From Elusimicrobia bacterium HGW-Elusimicrobia-3 (GTDB lineage Bacteria > Elusimicrobiota > Elusimicrobia > Elusimicrobiales > UBA9959): DNA of 64,000 nt. A program made the translations under genes and the position numbers. The stretch spans positions 52,074 through 116,073 of the forward strand of contig PHAL01000004.1 in assembly GCA_002840355.1 (NCBI GenBank), given 5' to 3'. Positions within the stretch are counted from its first letter, which is position 1. Each line of letters starts with the position of its first letter. This document shows, one piece after another, positions 51,929 through 60,200 of the stretch. Below the pieces are notes generated by a model. That model made no database searches. It had not been told where the DNA came from and saw only the letters and a program-made list of their open reading frames with translations.

Positions 51929-51994
51929 TCACTCCCTCCTTGGTTTCGCTACATCTATAGTTTATCAGAGGGGGCAAAAACGGCAAGGTTCACC

Positions 51995-52047
51995 GGGCCC
52001 AGGGGGCCGGGGTTAAATGGGCCAGGCCCGTCTGGGCCCTTTGGGCC
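51995..52047 (-). promoter_or_regulatory. GGCCC-motif cluster upstream of the HEAT/NlpC gene
   Basis: GGCC units start at 51996, 52005, 52020, 52025, 52035 and 52044. Two 13-mers, GGCCCAGGGGGCC (51996-52008) and GGCCCTTTGGGCC (52035-52047), are palindromic or nearly so. The latter matches the motif upstream of the phospholipase D-like gene. The cluster is 65-120 bp upstream of the minus-strand start at 51928. Confidence 0.4.
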
Positions 52048-53159
52048 TATTGCTTGCGCAGGGTTATCAGCGGGATCTCGGCGGGGGCCAGCCAGCGCAG
52101 GGGGGGGCCCCAGGTGCCGGCGCCGGAAGTTACGTAGAAATAACTGCCGCCTACTTTATATAAGCCGTAAAAATACTTATAAACGAGGCGCGTGAAGATA
52201 TGGAAGGGGAAGATCTGCCCCTTGTGGGTATGGCCGGAGAAGCCCAGGTAGTCCCCGGTGGCGGCTATCTCGCGGTAGAAGACCGGCTGGTGGGACAGCA
52301 GTATGGTGAATTTGCCGTCCTGGTGCTTGCGCAGTATGCCGGTGACGTCCTCGCGGGTAAGGTGTTCGGTATGTATATCGCCCAGGCCTATCAGGCGCAG
52401 CTCGCCCAGGTCATAGGCCTCGTTCTTGAGCAGCTTTATGCCGAAGGCCGCGTAGCAGTCCATGGCATTGCCCAGGCCGTAATAGTACTCGTGGTTGCCC
52501 AGCGCGCCGAAAACGCCCAGCCTCGGCTTTATCCTGGCCGTCAGTTCGGCTATCTCCTCGCGGCAGGTTATGCCCGGGTCTATCAGGTCGCCGGTGATCA
52601 GCAGCAGGTCCGGCCGGGCCGCGTTTATGCGGTCGGCTATGGCGGCGTACTGGCGCAGCTTGAAGCCGGAGTCCACGTGCATGTCCGAGATCTGCGCTAT
52701 GCGCAGGCCGTCCAGGGCGGGGGGCAAACCGGCTATCGTAACCGTGACCTCTTTGATGTCCGGCGTCTTGTGGCCGCCGTACAGCGCCCAGCCTACGATG
52801 ACGGCCAGCAGCGTCAGGGTGGCGCAGGCGAAAGGCAGCGGCTTGAACCAGGCGTAACGGCGCAGCAGCAGGGCGGCCAGGTCGGAGCAGGCGAAGACCA
52901 GGGCTGCTATGAAGATGATGCCCATCCAGGCGTAGCCGGCGGCGTACACTTGCTCCAGCGCGCCGCCGTGGAAGGCCCGCTTGAGGAACATGATAAAGGG
53001 GGAGAACAGGGCCAGGCCCAGCAGGGCCAGGCGCAGCCATTTCGCGGCGGCCGGGGCCAGGGTGAAAGCCCGGGCCAGCCAGTTGGCCGCGTAAAAATGC
53101 ATGGCCACGTAAGAGGCCACCATGACGATGAAGATGGGAAGGAAATGGTAGGTTTTCAT
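52047..53159 (-). CDS. membrane-anchored metallophosphoesterase
   Basis: 370 residues, YaeI/YkuE-like. About four N-terminal transmembrane segments (1-125) precede a calcineurin-type phosphoesterase domain with metal motifs SDMHVDSG, ITGDLID, GNHEYY, LSHQP and FSGHTHKGQ. Members of this family act on UDP-diacylglucosamine or other phospho-lipids, or have no known substrate. An AT-rich -10 (TATAAT on the minus strand) lies about 27 bp before the start. Confidence 0.9.
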   Translation of the reverse strand: MKTYHFLPIFIVMVASYVAMHFYAANWLARAFTLAPAAAKWLRLALLGLALFSPFIMFLKRAFHGGALEQVYAAGYAWMGIIFIAALVFACSDLAALLLRRYAWFKPLPFACATLTLLAVIVGWALYGGHKTPDIKEVTVTIAGLPPALDGLRIAQISDMHVDSGFKLRQYAAIADRINAARPDLLLITGDLIDPGITCREEIAELTARIKPRLGVFGALGNHEYYYGLGNAMDCYAAFGIKLLKNEAYDLGELRLIGLGDIHTEHLTREDVTGILRKHQDGKFTILLSHQPVFYREIAATGDYLGFSGHTHKGQIFPFHIFTRLVYKYFYGLYKVGGSYFYVTSGAGTWGPPLRWLAPAEIPLITLRKQ

Positions 53160-53214
53160 TTTAGCCGGGCAAGCCCGTATCCAATTATATAATTTAGGCG
53201 CAGCGCCCTGCGGG

Positions 53215-54657
53215 TTAACCCTTGATGACCAGCAGGGGGCGGAAGCGGGCCACTTTTTTGGCTATGCCGGCGCCGGCCATTACGCCTACCACGTTCTCCA
53301 CGTCCTTATAGGCCTCGGGCATCTCCTCGGAGAGCGTCTCGCGGCCGGAGGCCCGCACCCAGACGCCCTTCGCGGCCAGCTCGTCGGCTATGCGGCGGCC
53401 CCTGGCGCGGCGGGTGGCCTCGCCGCGGCTCATCAGCCGCCCCGCCCCGTGGCAGGCCGAGCCGAAGGTTTCCCGCATCGCTCGGGCCGTGCCGGCCAGC
53501 AGGTAGGAGGCTCGGCCCATGTCGCCGGGGATGATCACCGGCTGGCCTACGGCCGCGTAGTCGGCTGGCAGGTCGGGGTGGCCGGGGCCGAAGGCGCGCG
53601 TGGCGCCCTTGCGGTGCACTATCAGGTTCACCTTCTTGCCGTCGATCTCATGCTCTTCGAACTTGGCTATGTTGTGGGCCACGTCGTAGACCAGGCGCAG
53701 GTCCAGCCGGGCTTCGCCCAGCCCGAAACTCTTCTCGAAAATTTCTCGGGTCAGCCCGGTCAGGGCCTGGCGGTTGGCCCAGGCGTAATTGGCCGCGGCC
53801 TGCATGGCGCCGAAATATAATTGGCCCTCGGTGCTGCGGAAGGGGGCGGCGGCGAGCTGCGGGTCGGCCAGCGGTATGGCGTAACGGCCGGCGGCGGCGC
53901 GCATGGCTTCTATGGAATCGGTACAGACCTGGTGGCCGAAGCCGCGCGAACCGGTATGCAGCATCACGGTCAACTGGCCCTTGAACAAGCCGTAGGCGCG
54001 CGCGGCCGCCTCGTCGTAAATGTCCGTTACTTCCTGCACTTCCAGGAAATGGTTGCCCGAGCCCAGCGTGCCAATCTGGCCGCGGCCGCGCTCCATGGCC
54101 CGGTTGCTGATGGCGCGCGGGTCGGCCCCGGGCAGGGCCCCGCCGGATTCGGCGTGGGCCAGGTCTTCAGGCCGGCCCAGGCCCTGACTCACCGCCCAGG
54201 CCGCGCCCTCTATCAGCGGCGCGTCCTGCTCGCGGCGGTTCAGCCGCAGGCCGCCGCCGGCGCCCACGCCGGCGGGAATGCCGGCATAAAGCTTATGAGC
54301 GAGGTCTTCGAGGCTTTTGGCCGCGCTTTTAGCTTCCAGCGAAGAGGCCAGCAGGCGCACGCCGCAATTGATGTCGTAGCCCACGCCTCCCGGCGAGATG
54401 ACGCCGTCCCTGGCGCAGAAAGCGGCCACGCCGCCTATCGGGAAACCGTAGCCGGAATGTATGTCGGGCATGGCCAGCGCCGGGCCGGCCAGGCCGGGCA
54501 GCGTGGCGGTATTGGCGGCCTGCTCCAGCGCTCCGGTCTCTATGTCGCGCGCTATGGCCTCGTCGGCGTAGACGATCACGCGGCCGTTCATGCCGGGTTT
54601 GTAGGTGGAGGGGATCTCCAGGCGGTAAGGATCCAGTCTTTTTACGCGCGGGTCCAT
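53215..54657 (-). CDS. rtcB: RNA-splicing ligase RtcB
   Basis: 480 residues, full length. All active-site residues are present: C98 (in YDINCGVRLL), N202 and H203 (GSGNHFLEVQ), H234 (HTGSRGFGHQ), H328 (AHNIAKFEEH) and the guanylated His H403 (ACHGAGRLMSR). Joins 2',3'-cyclic phosphate and 5'-OH RNA ends with GTP and Mn2+; used for RNA repair in bacteria. It is directly downstream of its activator archease (1 bp gap). Confidence 0.97.
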   Translation of the reverse strand: MDPRVKRLDPYRLEIPSTYKPGMNGRVIVYADEAIARDIETGALEQAANTATLPGLAGPALAMPDIHSGYGFPIGGVAAFCARDGVISPGGVGYDINCGVRLLASSLEAKSAAKSLEDLAHKLYAGIPAGVGAGGGLRLNRREQDAPLIEGAAWAVSQGLGRPEDLAHAESGGALPGADPRAISNRAMERGRGQIGTLGSGNHFLEVQEVTDIYDEAAARAYGLFKGQLTVMLHTGSRGFGHQVCTDSIEAMRAAAGRYAIPLADPQLAAAPFRSTEGQLYFGAMQAAANYAWANRQALTGLTREIFEKSFGLGEARLDLRLVYDVAHNIAKFEEHEIDGKKVNLIVHRKGATRAFGPGHPDLPADYAAVGQPVIIPGDMGRASYLLAGTARAMRETFGSACHGAGRLMSRGEATRRARGRRIADELAAKGVWVRASGRETLSEEMPEAYKDVENVVGVMAGAGIAKKVARFRPLLVIKG

Positions 54658-54658
54658 A

Positions 54659-55078
54659 TTAAATGTCCAGCACTATGGCGGCCCGCCACAGCCCGCCGGC
54701 GCGCTCTATCTTGAGCCCGTGGTAGGTGGCGGCTTTTACCAGCAAACCGCGCTGGTGCCGCTCGAAGGCCAGGGTTTCTCCCAGCAGGGCGGCCGTCAGT
54801 TCGCAGGCGCCGGGCTTGAAAGAGGCGCTCACGCTGGCGGCCGCGGCTATGAAGCCCTCGGTGTCGGCCAGGAAAACCAGTTCGTTCAAAAAATTCACTG
54901 CCAGCGACTCCGGGCTTTCGGCTTTCAGCGAGATGTTCCTGGCTGTTCTCTCCTCTATGGCTCCCCCGCAGGTCAGGGCGGCGAAGCCGGCCGCCAGGTC
55001 GGCCAGCAGGTAGCCGGGGGTAGCGGCCTGGGCAGTCAGTCCGGCGTCGCCGGTATCGGTAGTGATCTTGAATGACAT
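54659..55078 (-). CDS. archease
   Basis: 139 residues from MSFKITTDTGDAGLTAQ. The D-x-G-[DA] segment near the N-terminus, FLNELVFLADTEGFI in the middle and the C-terminal end VLDI fit the archease family, which speeds RtcB guanylation and multiple turnover. The coupled position before rtcB strongly supports the call. An upstream in-frame ATG at 55153 lies inside the ankyrin gene and was not used. Confidence 0.88.
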   Translation of the reverse strand: MSFKITTDTGDAGLTAQAATPGYLLADLAAGFAALTCGGAIEERTARNISLKAESPESLAVNFLNELVFLADTEGFIAAAASVSASFKPGACELTAALLGETLAFERHQRGLLVKAATYHGLKIERAGGLWRAAIVLDI

Positions 55079-55082
55079 GGGT

Positions 55083-55781
55083 TCAGCGCGCTTTTTTCTT
55101 TTTGCCGGCGGGCCTCGCGGCCGCCCCGGTTTCCAGCAGGGCGGCGAGTTCATCGTAGCCGCTCCGCCTGGCCGCGTCGGCGGCGGTCTCGCCGGCCCGG
55201 TTGCGGCGGGCGCGGTTGGCGCCCAGGCTCAGCAGCGCCTGCACGGTGGCCTCGCGGCCTCGGAAGGCGGCCATCATCAGAGGAGTATTGCCGTTGGTGT
55301 CCCTGAAGTCCACCCTGGCGCCGCCTTCGGCCAGGGCCGTCACCACTTCGGTGCGGCCCTGCATGGCGGCCCACATCAGCGGCGGCCAGGCCAGGCGGTC
55401 CAGCGCCCCGGTCTTGGCGCCTACGGAAACGAGGTAGCGCACCGTGTCCAGGCGGCTCCAGCGAGACGCTATGTGCAGGGCCGTCTCGCCTTTCTTATTG
55501 CGGGCCTCGAGGTAGGCGCCGCGCGACAGCAGCAGCTTGATGCTGTCCAGGTTATCCTTGGCCGCCGCCCACATCAGCGGGGTCCAGCCGGCTTCGTCGG
55601 TGATGTTGGGGCTGATGCCGGAGTCCAGAAGGCGGCGCATATTGCTCTCGTAATCGTTCTTGGCGGCCTTGAACATGCGCTCCTCCGGCGTACCGATAGG
55701 AATGTCGCAGCCGGCGAAGAGCGCTGCCCCGCAGGCCAGGGCGGCCGTCAGCAGAGTCCCTCCTATGCGCCGCTTATTCAT
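55083..55781 (-). CDS. ankyrin-repeat lipoprotein
   Basis: 232 residues. Lipoprotein signal with lipobox LFAGC near residue 25. Then about five ankyrin repeats (45-215) with recurring G-x-TPLMxAA and ALHIASR blocks and spacing of 33 residues. It should be anchored to a membrane on the periplasmic side. It lies 4 bp upstream of archease on the same strand, so it may be co-transcribed with rtcB, although a periplasmic partner for an RNA ligase operon makes little sense. Confidence 0.85.
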   Translation of the reverse strand: MNKRRIGGTLLTAALACGAALFAGCDIPIGTPEERMFKAAKNDYESNMRRLLDSGISPNITDEAGWTPLMWAAAKDNLDSIKLLLSRGAYLEARNKKGETALHIASRWSRLDTVRYLVSVGAKTGALDRLAWPPLMWAAMQGRTEVVTALAEGGARVDFRDTNGNTPLMMAAFRGREATVQALLSLGANRARRNRAGETAADAARRSGYDELAALLETGAAARPAGKKKKAR

Positions 55782-56202
55782 TAGGCCTCCCCGCGGCCAG
55801 CCGGCGGCCGGCCAGGCGCAGGAAATGCAGTTCGGGCCGGCGGCAGGATGAGCTGCCCAGCGCGTAGCCGGCCCAGGCCGCGGTTACGCGCGCGGGCGGG
55901 TTCAGCGTGCGCCCTTTACCTGCCGCGAAGGCGGCCAGCAGGCGCCGGCCGCGCCGGTCGCGGCCGGTTTGCAGGCATAGCAGGCCGGCGCTGAGCAGAG
56001 CCCAGGGATGGGTATGGTCTGGGGCCAGCGCGGTTTCGGCCGCGCGCAGTGCGGCCGCTGTTTTGCCTTCCTGGCGCAGCGCCTGGGCCAGCCACAGCGC
56101 GGCCTCGGGTTCTCCATCCCGCGCCGCCGGGCGCAGCAGCTCCAGCGCGGCTTCGCCGCTGCCTATGCGCAGCAGCGCGGCGCCCAGCCAGCAGCGGCTC
56201 AT
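55774..56202 (-). pseudogene. truncated TPR-repeat gene
   Basis: A 142-codon frame with two to three TPR-like units (AALELLRPAARDGEPEAAL, AALRAAETALAPDHTHPW) and a basic C-terminus. There is no ribosome-binding site or promoter before the ATG at 56202, and the upstream sequence is a fragment of aroC in a different frame. The frame therefore looks like the 3' part of a TPR gene cut at about 56203-56212. It overlaps the ankyrin gene by 8 bp. Confidence 0.55.
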
Positions 56203-56209
56203 CGGGCTG

Positions 56210-56503
56210 ACCGACGCCGGGGGGGAGGCCGGTGATCGAGAGGACGAAGGTCCCGCCGAGGCTGTCGCCCTCTTCGGCGGCCTGGAGGATGCGCTTCTTC
56301 AACGCCTCTTCGTCCTCCGGTCTGGTGACGCCGAGTTCGGAGAGAGAGGCGCGCGTCCACTCTTCGAAAGTCTCGGGGGTACGGACCGAGACGCCGCCTA
56401 TCGACTCGACCGCGCCGCGAACCGCGACGCCGAGTTCTTCGAGCATCCGCGCCGCCAGCGTTCCCGCGACCGTGCGGGGCGCGGTGGTGCGGGCGCTGGA
56501 GCG
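56210..56503 (-). pseudogene. aroC: internal fragment of chorismate synthase
   Basis: About 98 codons matching the middle of AroC: RSSARTTAPRTVAGTLAARM resembles the family's RxSARETAxRVAxGA segment, then ESIGGV, then EEGDSLGGTFVLSITGLPPG. Both ends of the protein are missing; the homology stops abruptly at GLPPGVG. Leu codons here are mostly CTC (about 8 of 10) and Val mostly GTC, while flanking genes use CTG and GTG. This points to a different source genome: either an inserted foreign fragment or an assembly chimera. Confidence 0.8.
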
Positions 56504-57557
56504 CTGCGCGGCAGCCGGTTTCGATTTTTCCGCCTGCGAACGGGCCGGCGTAAAGCAGAACGCCGCCCGCGACGCCTGGCGCCTGGCCGGCCGCCTGGCC
56601 GCCGGCGCCTCCCCCGGCGGCGGGCGGGCGCTGGCGCTGGCCTCCAAGTGTTTCCTGCGCGCCTTCCCCGACCGCGTGGGCGCGCTGTTCTCGGCGGGGA
56701 AGGGCCGCTACCAATTGCCCGGCGACAGGCGGGCTCAGTTGTCCCCCTACAGCGCGGCCGCCGGCGCGCCGCTGGTCTGCGCCGGCGAGGCGCTCGAAAG
56801 CCTGAAGAAAGGCGGCGCCGACATCACCCTGTCCTTCGCGGCCGAGATCAAAGAGGAGTGGCTGGCCGAAGCTTTCCCCGGGGACATGCAGACGGTTTCA
56901 CGCCCGGCCCTGGACGAGGTCATGCGCACGCCGGTCACCGAGACCCTTACGCTCTACCGCGGCGTCACGGTGCGCCGGGAGGTAAGCGCCGCGCGGCCGG
57001 CCAAGGCGTCCTCGGAACTGATAGCGGAAGAATTCATCAGCGGCAACGAGAAATTGCAGAAGTGGGACGAGGAAGTGGAGGACTGGCTGGCCCGGGTGGA
57101 CTTCCTGGCCAGGGCCTGCCCCGACCTGGGCCTGGAGCCGCTCTCGCCCGAGGACAGGAACCTGATCATAGCCGATATCTGCTCGGGCGCGCGCAGCGTG
57201 GCCGAGGCCAGGGCGCGCCCGGTGCTGCCGGCGCTGCAGGACTGGTACGGCTGGGAGAAGGCGCGGCTGCTGGACAGGCACGCCCCGGCCCGGCTGGAGA
57301 TGCCCGGCGGCCGCCGGGCCAAGATCCGCTACCCGAAGAACGGGGAGCCTTTCCTGGAGGCGAAGATACAGGACCTGTTCACTTTAACGGAAACGCCCCG
57401 CGTGGCCGCGGGGCGGGTGCCGCTGGTGGTGCATATACTAGCCCCCTCCATGCGGCCGGTGCAGGTAACCAAGGACCTGAAGAGTTTCTGGGCGGACAGC
57501 TACCCCAAGCTCAAGCCCGCCCTGGCCCGGCGCTACCCGCGCCACAAGTGGCTATAA
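56478..57557 (+). pseudogene. hrpB: C-terminal part of ATP-dependent helicase HrpB
   Basis: About 360 codons match the HrpB C-terminal region: FLRAFPDRVG, LSPEDRNLIIADIC, LLDRHAPARLEMPGGRRAKIRYP and the terminal LAPSMRPVQVTKDLKSFW with YPRHKW at the end. The helicase core that should precede it (about 450 residues) is absent; upstream lie the antisense aroC fragment and a TPR fragment. The open frame continues left to 56232 only because it runs antisense to aroC. The gene is broken at about 56470-56500. It converges on the MscS gene with a 6 bp overlap. Confidence 0.8.
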
Positions 57558-59060
57558 CTTAAAGAAATCCCTGATACGCGAGAGCAGATTGCTCTGCTCG
57601 GCTTTCAGCTGCGAAGCCGCGCCGGCCATCTTTTCTTTGGCCGCCGTCAGTTCCAGCAGGCGCTTGGCCATGATGGCCGCGATGGCCTCTGCGATCTCGG
57701 GGCGGCTGGCCAGCACGCCGCGGAAATTGTCGCGGTCCAGCCGGTAGCAGAGCACCTCGCCGGAGGCCACCACGGTGGCCGTGCGCGGCTCGCCCGTCAG
57801 CAGGCCCATCTCGCCCAGCACGTCGCCGGGCCCCAGCTTCTTGACCACGGTATGCGCCGCGGAGCCTGCGGAGCGCACCTGCACCTCGGCGCCGCCGGAG
57901 CGGAGGATGTAGAGGCAGTCGGAGACGTCGCCCTGCGCCGTGATCTTCTCCCCCCTGGAGAAGGGGGCGGTCTTCAGCTTGCCCGCCAGCTCGCCGCGCT
58001 CGGTCGCGGTAAGGGGCTCGAAGACGTCCACGCCGCTCAGCGCGGCCAGGCGGCGCTCGTGCTCGGTCTGCTGCCCGCGGTCCACCGCGGCCTGCGCGGC
58101 TTCGCTGAGCACCAGCGCGCGGTGATGGATGGAAAGTTTTATGCCGGCCCTGGTCAGCGCGTAGAAGATCTTGGACCTGACCCGGGAATCCACGCCGGCC
58201 GGCGAGGTGAAGTCCGTGAGATAATAGCGCAGCTCGTAGACCACGCAGTTGGGCAGGAAATCCTTCACGCCGCAGTAAGGGGCTGGCGTCGGGGAGACCC
58301 CCGCCGGCGCGTCCTCCAGGAAGGCGCTGTCCACCGCCGCGGAGACCTCGCCGGGCGTGGAATCGTAGTAGACGTTGAACGGCACGGCGCGCCAACGGGT
58401 GCCGCAGGCGGCCCGGCCCAGCACGGTGACGGGGCTTTTCATCAGGATGATATTAGGCACTATCACCACGTCGCCGTCGAGCGTCTCCAGCGTGGTCTGC
58501 CGCCAGCGCACCTCGCGCACTATGCCCTTGTATTCGTTTATCTCTATCCAGTCGCCGGGCTTGAAAGTGTCCTCCAGGTGCAGCACCATGCCGCCTATCA
58601 CGTTGCCCAGCGTGTCCTGCAGCGAGAAAGCCACCACGCCGGTGACCACGGCCGAGGTGGCCAGCACGCCGCTCAGGTCGGCGCCGGAGGCCGAGATGAC
58701 GGCCAGGCCGCCCACCAGGTAGCCGCCGGCCAGTATCACGTCCTCCACGAACTTGGAAACGCGCGTGCGCAGCCTGGGCAGCAGCAGCGAGAAGGCGAAA
58801 ACGCCGGCCAGGTTGATGACGGCCGCCATGGCCAGCATGCGCGAGGCCACCTCTATGAGCCTGGGCAGGCCGCCGGCGGCGGCGCCGCCCATCACGCGGG
58901 CCGTCAGTATGCCCGCTATCGAGAACAGGGCCATCAGGGCCGTGCCGCCCAGCCGCTTGCGCGCGGCCGGCACCGCGCGGTAGAACAGGGCGGTCAGCAG
59001 GAAAAGCAGCGCGTAGAAGCCGATGATCCAGGGGCCGAACAGGGCGGAGATGTTTTGCAT
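57552..59060 (-). CDS. MscS-type channel with cyclic-nucleotide-binding domain
   Basis: 502 residues. Four or five transmembrane segments (10-170) with the pore-lining helix and conserved SLQDTLGNVIGGMVLHLEDTF, then the MscS beta domain (FKPGDWIEINEYKGIVREV) and alpha-beta domain, and a C-terminal cyclic-nucleotide-binding domain (about 345-465). The phosphate-binding cassette is LGEMGLLTGEPRTATV with the ligand-contacting Glu and Arg. This is the bCNG channel architecture, in which cyclic nucleotide binding gates or modulates an MscS-like pore. A minus-strand TAAAAT (59067-59072) lies exactly six bases before the ATG. Confidence 0.92.
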   Translation of the reverse strand: MQNISALFGPWIIGFYALLFLLTALFYRAVPAARKRLGGTALMALFSIAGILTARVMGGAAAGGLPRLIEVASRMLAMAAVINLAGVFAFSLLLPRLRTRVSKFVEDVILAGGYLVGGLAVISASGADLSGVLATSAVVTGVVAFSLQDTLGNVIGGMVLHLEDTFKPGDWIEINEYKGIVREVRWRQTTLETLDGDVVIVPNIILMKSPVTVLGRAACGTRWRAVPFNVYYDSTPGEVSAAVDSAFLEDAPAGVSPTPAPYCGVKDFLPNCVVYELRYYLTDFTSPAGVDSRVRSKIFYALTRAGIKLSIHHRALVLSEAAQAAVDRGQQTEHERRLAALSGVDVFEPLTATERGELAGKLKTAPFSRGEKITAQGDVSDCLYILRSGGAEVQVRSAGSAAHTVVKKLGPGDVLGEMGLLTGEPRTATVVASGEVLCYRLDRDNFRGVLASRPEIAEAIAAIMAKRLLELTAAKEKMAGAASQLKAEQSNLLSRIRDFFKL

Positions 59061-59066
59061 AGCGAT

Positions 59067-59072
59067 ATTTTA
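59067..59072 (-). promoter_or_regulatory. -10 element, leaderless start
   Basis: Minus-strand TAAAAT, six bases before the MscS-CNBD ATG. It would allow transcription of the channel apart from the two upstream genes. Confidence 0.45.
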
Positions 59073-59086
59073 GAAAAAACCGGGCC

Positions 59087-59608
59087 TTAGCGGGCGGCGA
59101 AGGCCGCCACCAGGGGCAGCTGAGCGGCCAGCGCCACGGCGCTGGCGATCAGGAAGAAGCGGGACTTGCGCGCCGTCACGCGGGCGTGCAGCAGGATCTG
59201 CGCCACGATGTCCTCGTAGTAGCGCGTCGCCGTGATGCCGCCGCCCAGGTAGCGGTCGAGCAGCGTCACCAGTTCCATCTGCGGGTACCGGGCCAGGTCC
59301 CGGGCGGTGATCAGCGAGTCGCCGGGCTGCGGCTTGGCGTTGCCGTCGAGGGCGCGCACCGGCCCCTGCGCCTCGATGAAAGGCGAGAAGGCGAACAGGC
59401 ACAGCGGGATCACCGCGCAGAGCAGCAGGATGGCGGCGTAGCCGGCGCCGCAGCGGGGCCCGCCCTTCAGCAGGGCCAGCTCCAGCGCGGCGAACACCGC
59501 CAGCGCGGCCAGCTTGAGATCGGTGCGGTCGGCGGCCAGGCGCACTTTTTCGTGTATGATCCAGAGCCTGCGCTCGGGCTCCGGGTTCAGGTGAGAAGAG
59601 ACGCTCAT
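59087..59608 (-). CDS. Pycsar-effector-like (PycTM/DUF5706-like) membrane protein
   Basis: 173 residues with three hydrophobic segments (about 32-48, 58-76 and 149-168). The N-terminal helix HEKVRLAADRTDLKLAALA resembles the A-D-x-K-A pattern before TM1 of PycTM effectors. The C-terminal block YYEDIVAQILLHARVTARK, followed by RFFLIASAVALAA, resembles their D-[IL]-x-x-Q-I-x-x-x-[SA]-R-[IV]-x-x-x-K signature. PycTM proteins disrupt membranes on binding cCMP or cUMP. There is no Pycsar cyclase next to it. It is coupled to lipocalin by a 4 bp overlap and followed by a cyclic-nucleotide-gated channel. The family call is by pattern only. Confidence 0.55.
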   Translation of the reverse strand: MSVSSHLNPEPERRLWIIHEKVRLAADRTDLKLAALAVFAALELALLKGGPRCGAGYAAILLLCAVIPLCLFAFSPFIEAQGPVRALDGNAKPQPGDSLITARDLARYPQMELVTLLDRYLGGGITATRYYEDIVAQILLHARVTARKSRFFLIASAVALAAQLPLVAAFAAR

Positions 59609-60126
59609 TTTACCTCCGCGGGTTCGGGATAGATCAGCGCCGCGGTATCGAAGCCGAGGGCTGCCGCGCGCGCCTTCAGGCGCTCCAGCACCGCCGGGTC
59701 CAGCCGCGGCTCGCGGGCCAGTATCCACAGGTAGGACCTGTCGGGCCCGCAGACCAGCGAGAACGAGTAATCCGCGTCCAGCTCGACGATATTGTAGCCG
59801 CCGTAGAAAGGCCGGAAGAAAGAGACCTTGAGACTGCCCACGCTCTTGCTGCCGTTGAAATAGGCGCGGCCCTCGGCCTGCTTCCACACTTTCTTCGCGG
59901 CGTTATAGCCGCGGTTGAGCACCCGCACCCCGCCGTCGGCGCGCATGGAATATTCGGCCGAGACCCGGGTCAGCCCCCGCTCGAAGCGGTGGTCCAGCCT
60001 GGCGATCTCGTGCCATTTGCCCAGGTAGCGCTCCAGCTCGAAGCCGGAGACGGGCGTTACCCCTTCCGGAGTCCCGACGGAACAGCCGGACAAAAACAGC
60101 GGCAGCAGCAGCAATAATCTTTTCAT
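59605..60126 (-). CDS. bacterial lipocalin lipoprotein (Blc-like)
   Basis: 173 residues. Lipoprotein signal MKRLLLLLPLFLSGC with the lipobox LSGC. The first lipocalin motif LERYLGKWHEIARLDHRFERG and later motifs VSFFRPFYGGYNIVELD and YLWILAREP are standard. Outer-membrane-anchored carrier of lipids or fatty acids, often linked to envelope stress. First gene of the minus-strand unit with the Pycsar-effector-like and channel genes. A -10 in TATATTTATATT lies about 30 bp upstream, with GCGAGGG as possible ribosome-binding site. Confidence 0.93.
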   Translation of the reverse strand: MKRLLLLLPLFLSGCSVGTPEGVTPVSGFELERYLGKWHEIARLDHRFERGLTRVSAEYSMRADGGVRVLNRGYNAAKKVWKQAEGRAYFNGSKSVGSLKVSFFRPFYGGYNIVELDADYSFSLVCGPDRSYLWILAREPRLDPAVLERLKARAAALGFDTAALIYPEPAEVK

Positions 60127-60185
60127 TTTTTTCCCGCCCTCGCTAAATATAAATATATCTTAACAAAAACCCGGGCCGCCGCTTT

Positions 60186-60194
60186 TGGTAGAAT
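60186..60194 (+). promoter_or_regulatory. extended -10, leaderless start
   Basis: TGGTAGAAT, an extended -10 (TAGAAT at 60189-60194), exactly six bases before the ATG at 60201. Confidence 0.55.
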
Positions 60195-60200
60195 CACCGC

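Noticed and set aside
56232..56477. N-terminal part of the open frame leading into hrpB
   Set aside because: This stretch is antisense to the aroC fragment and its translation is Ser/Pro/Arg-rich with no HrpB similarity.
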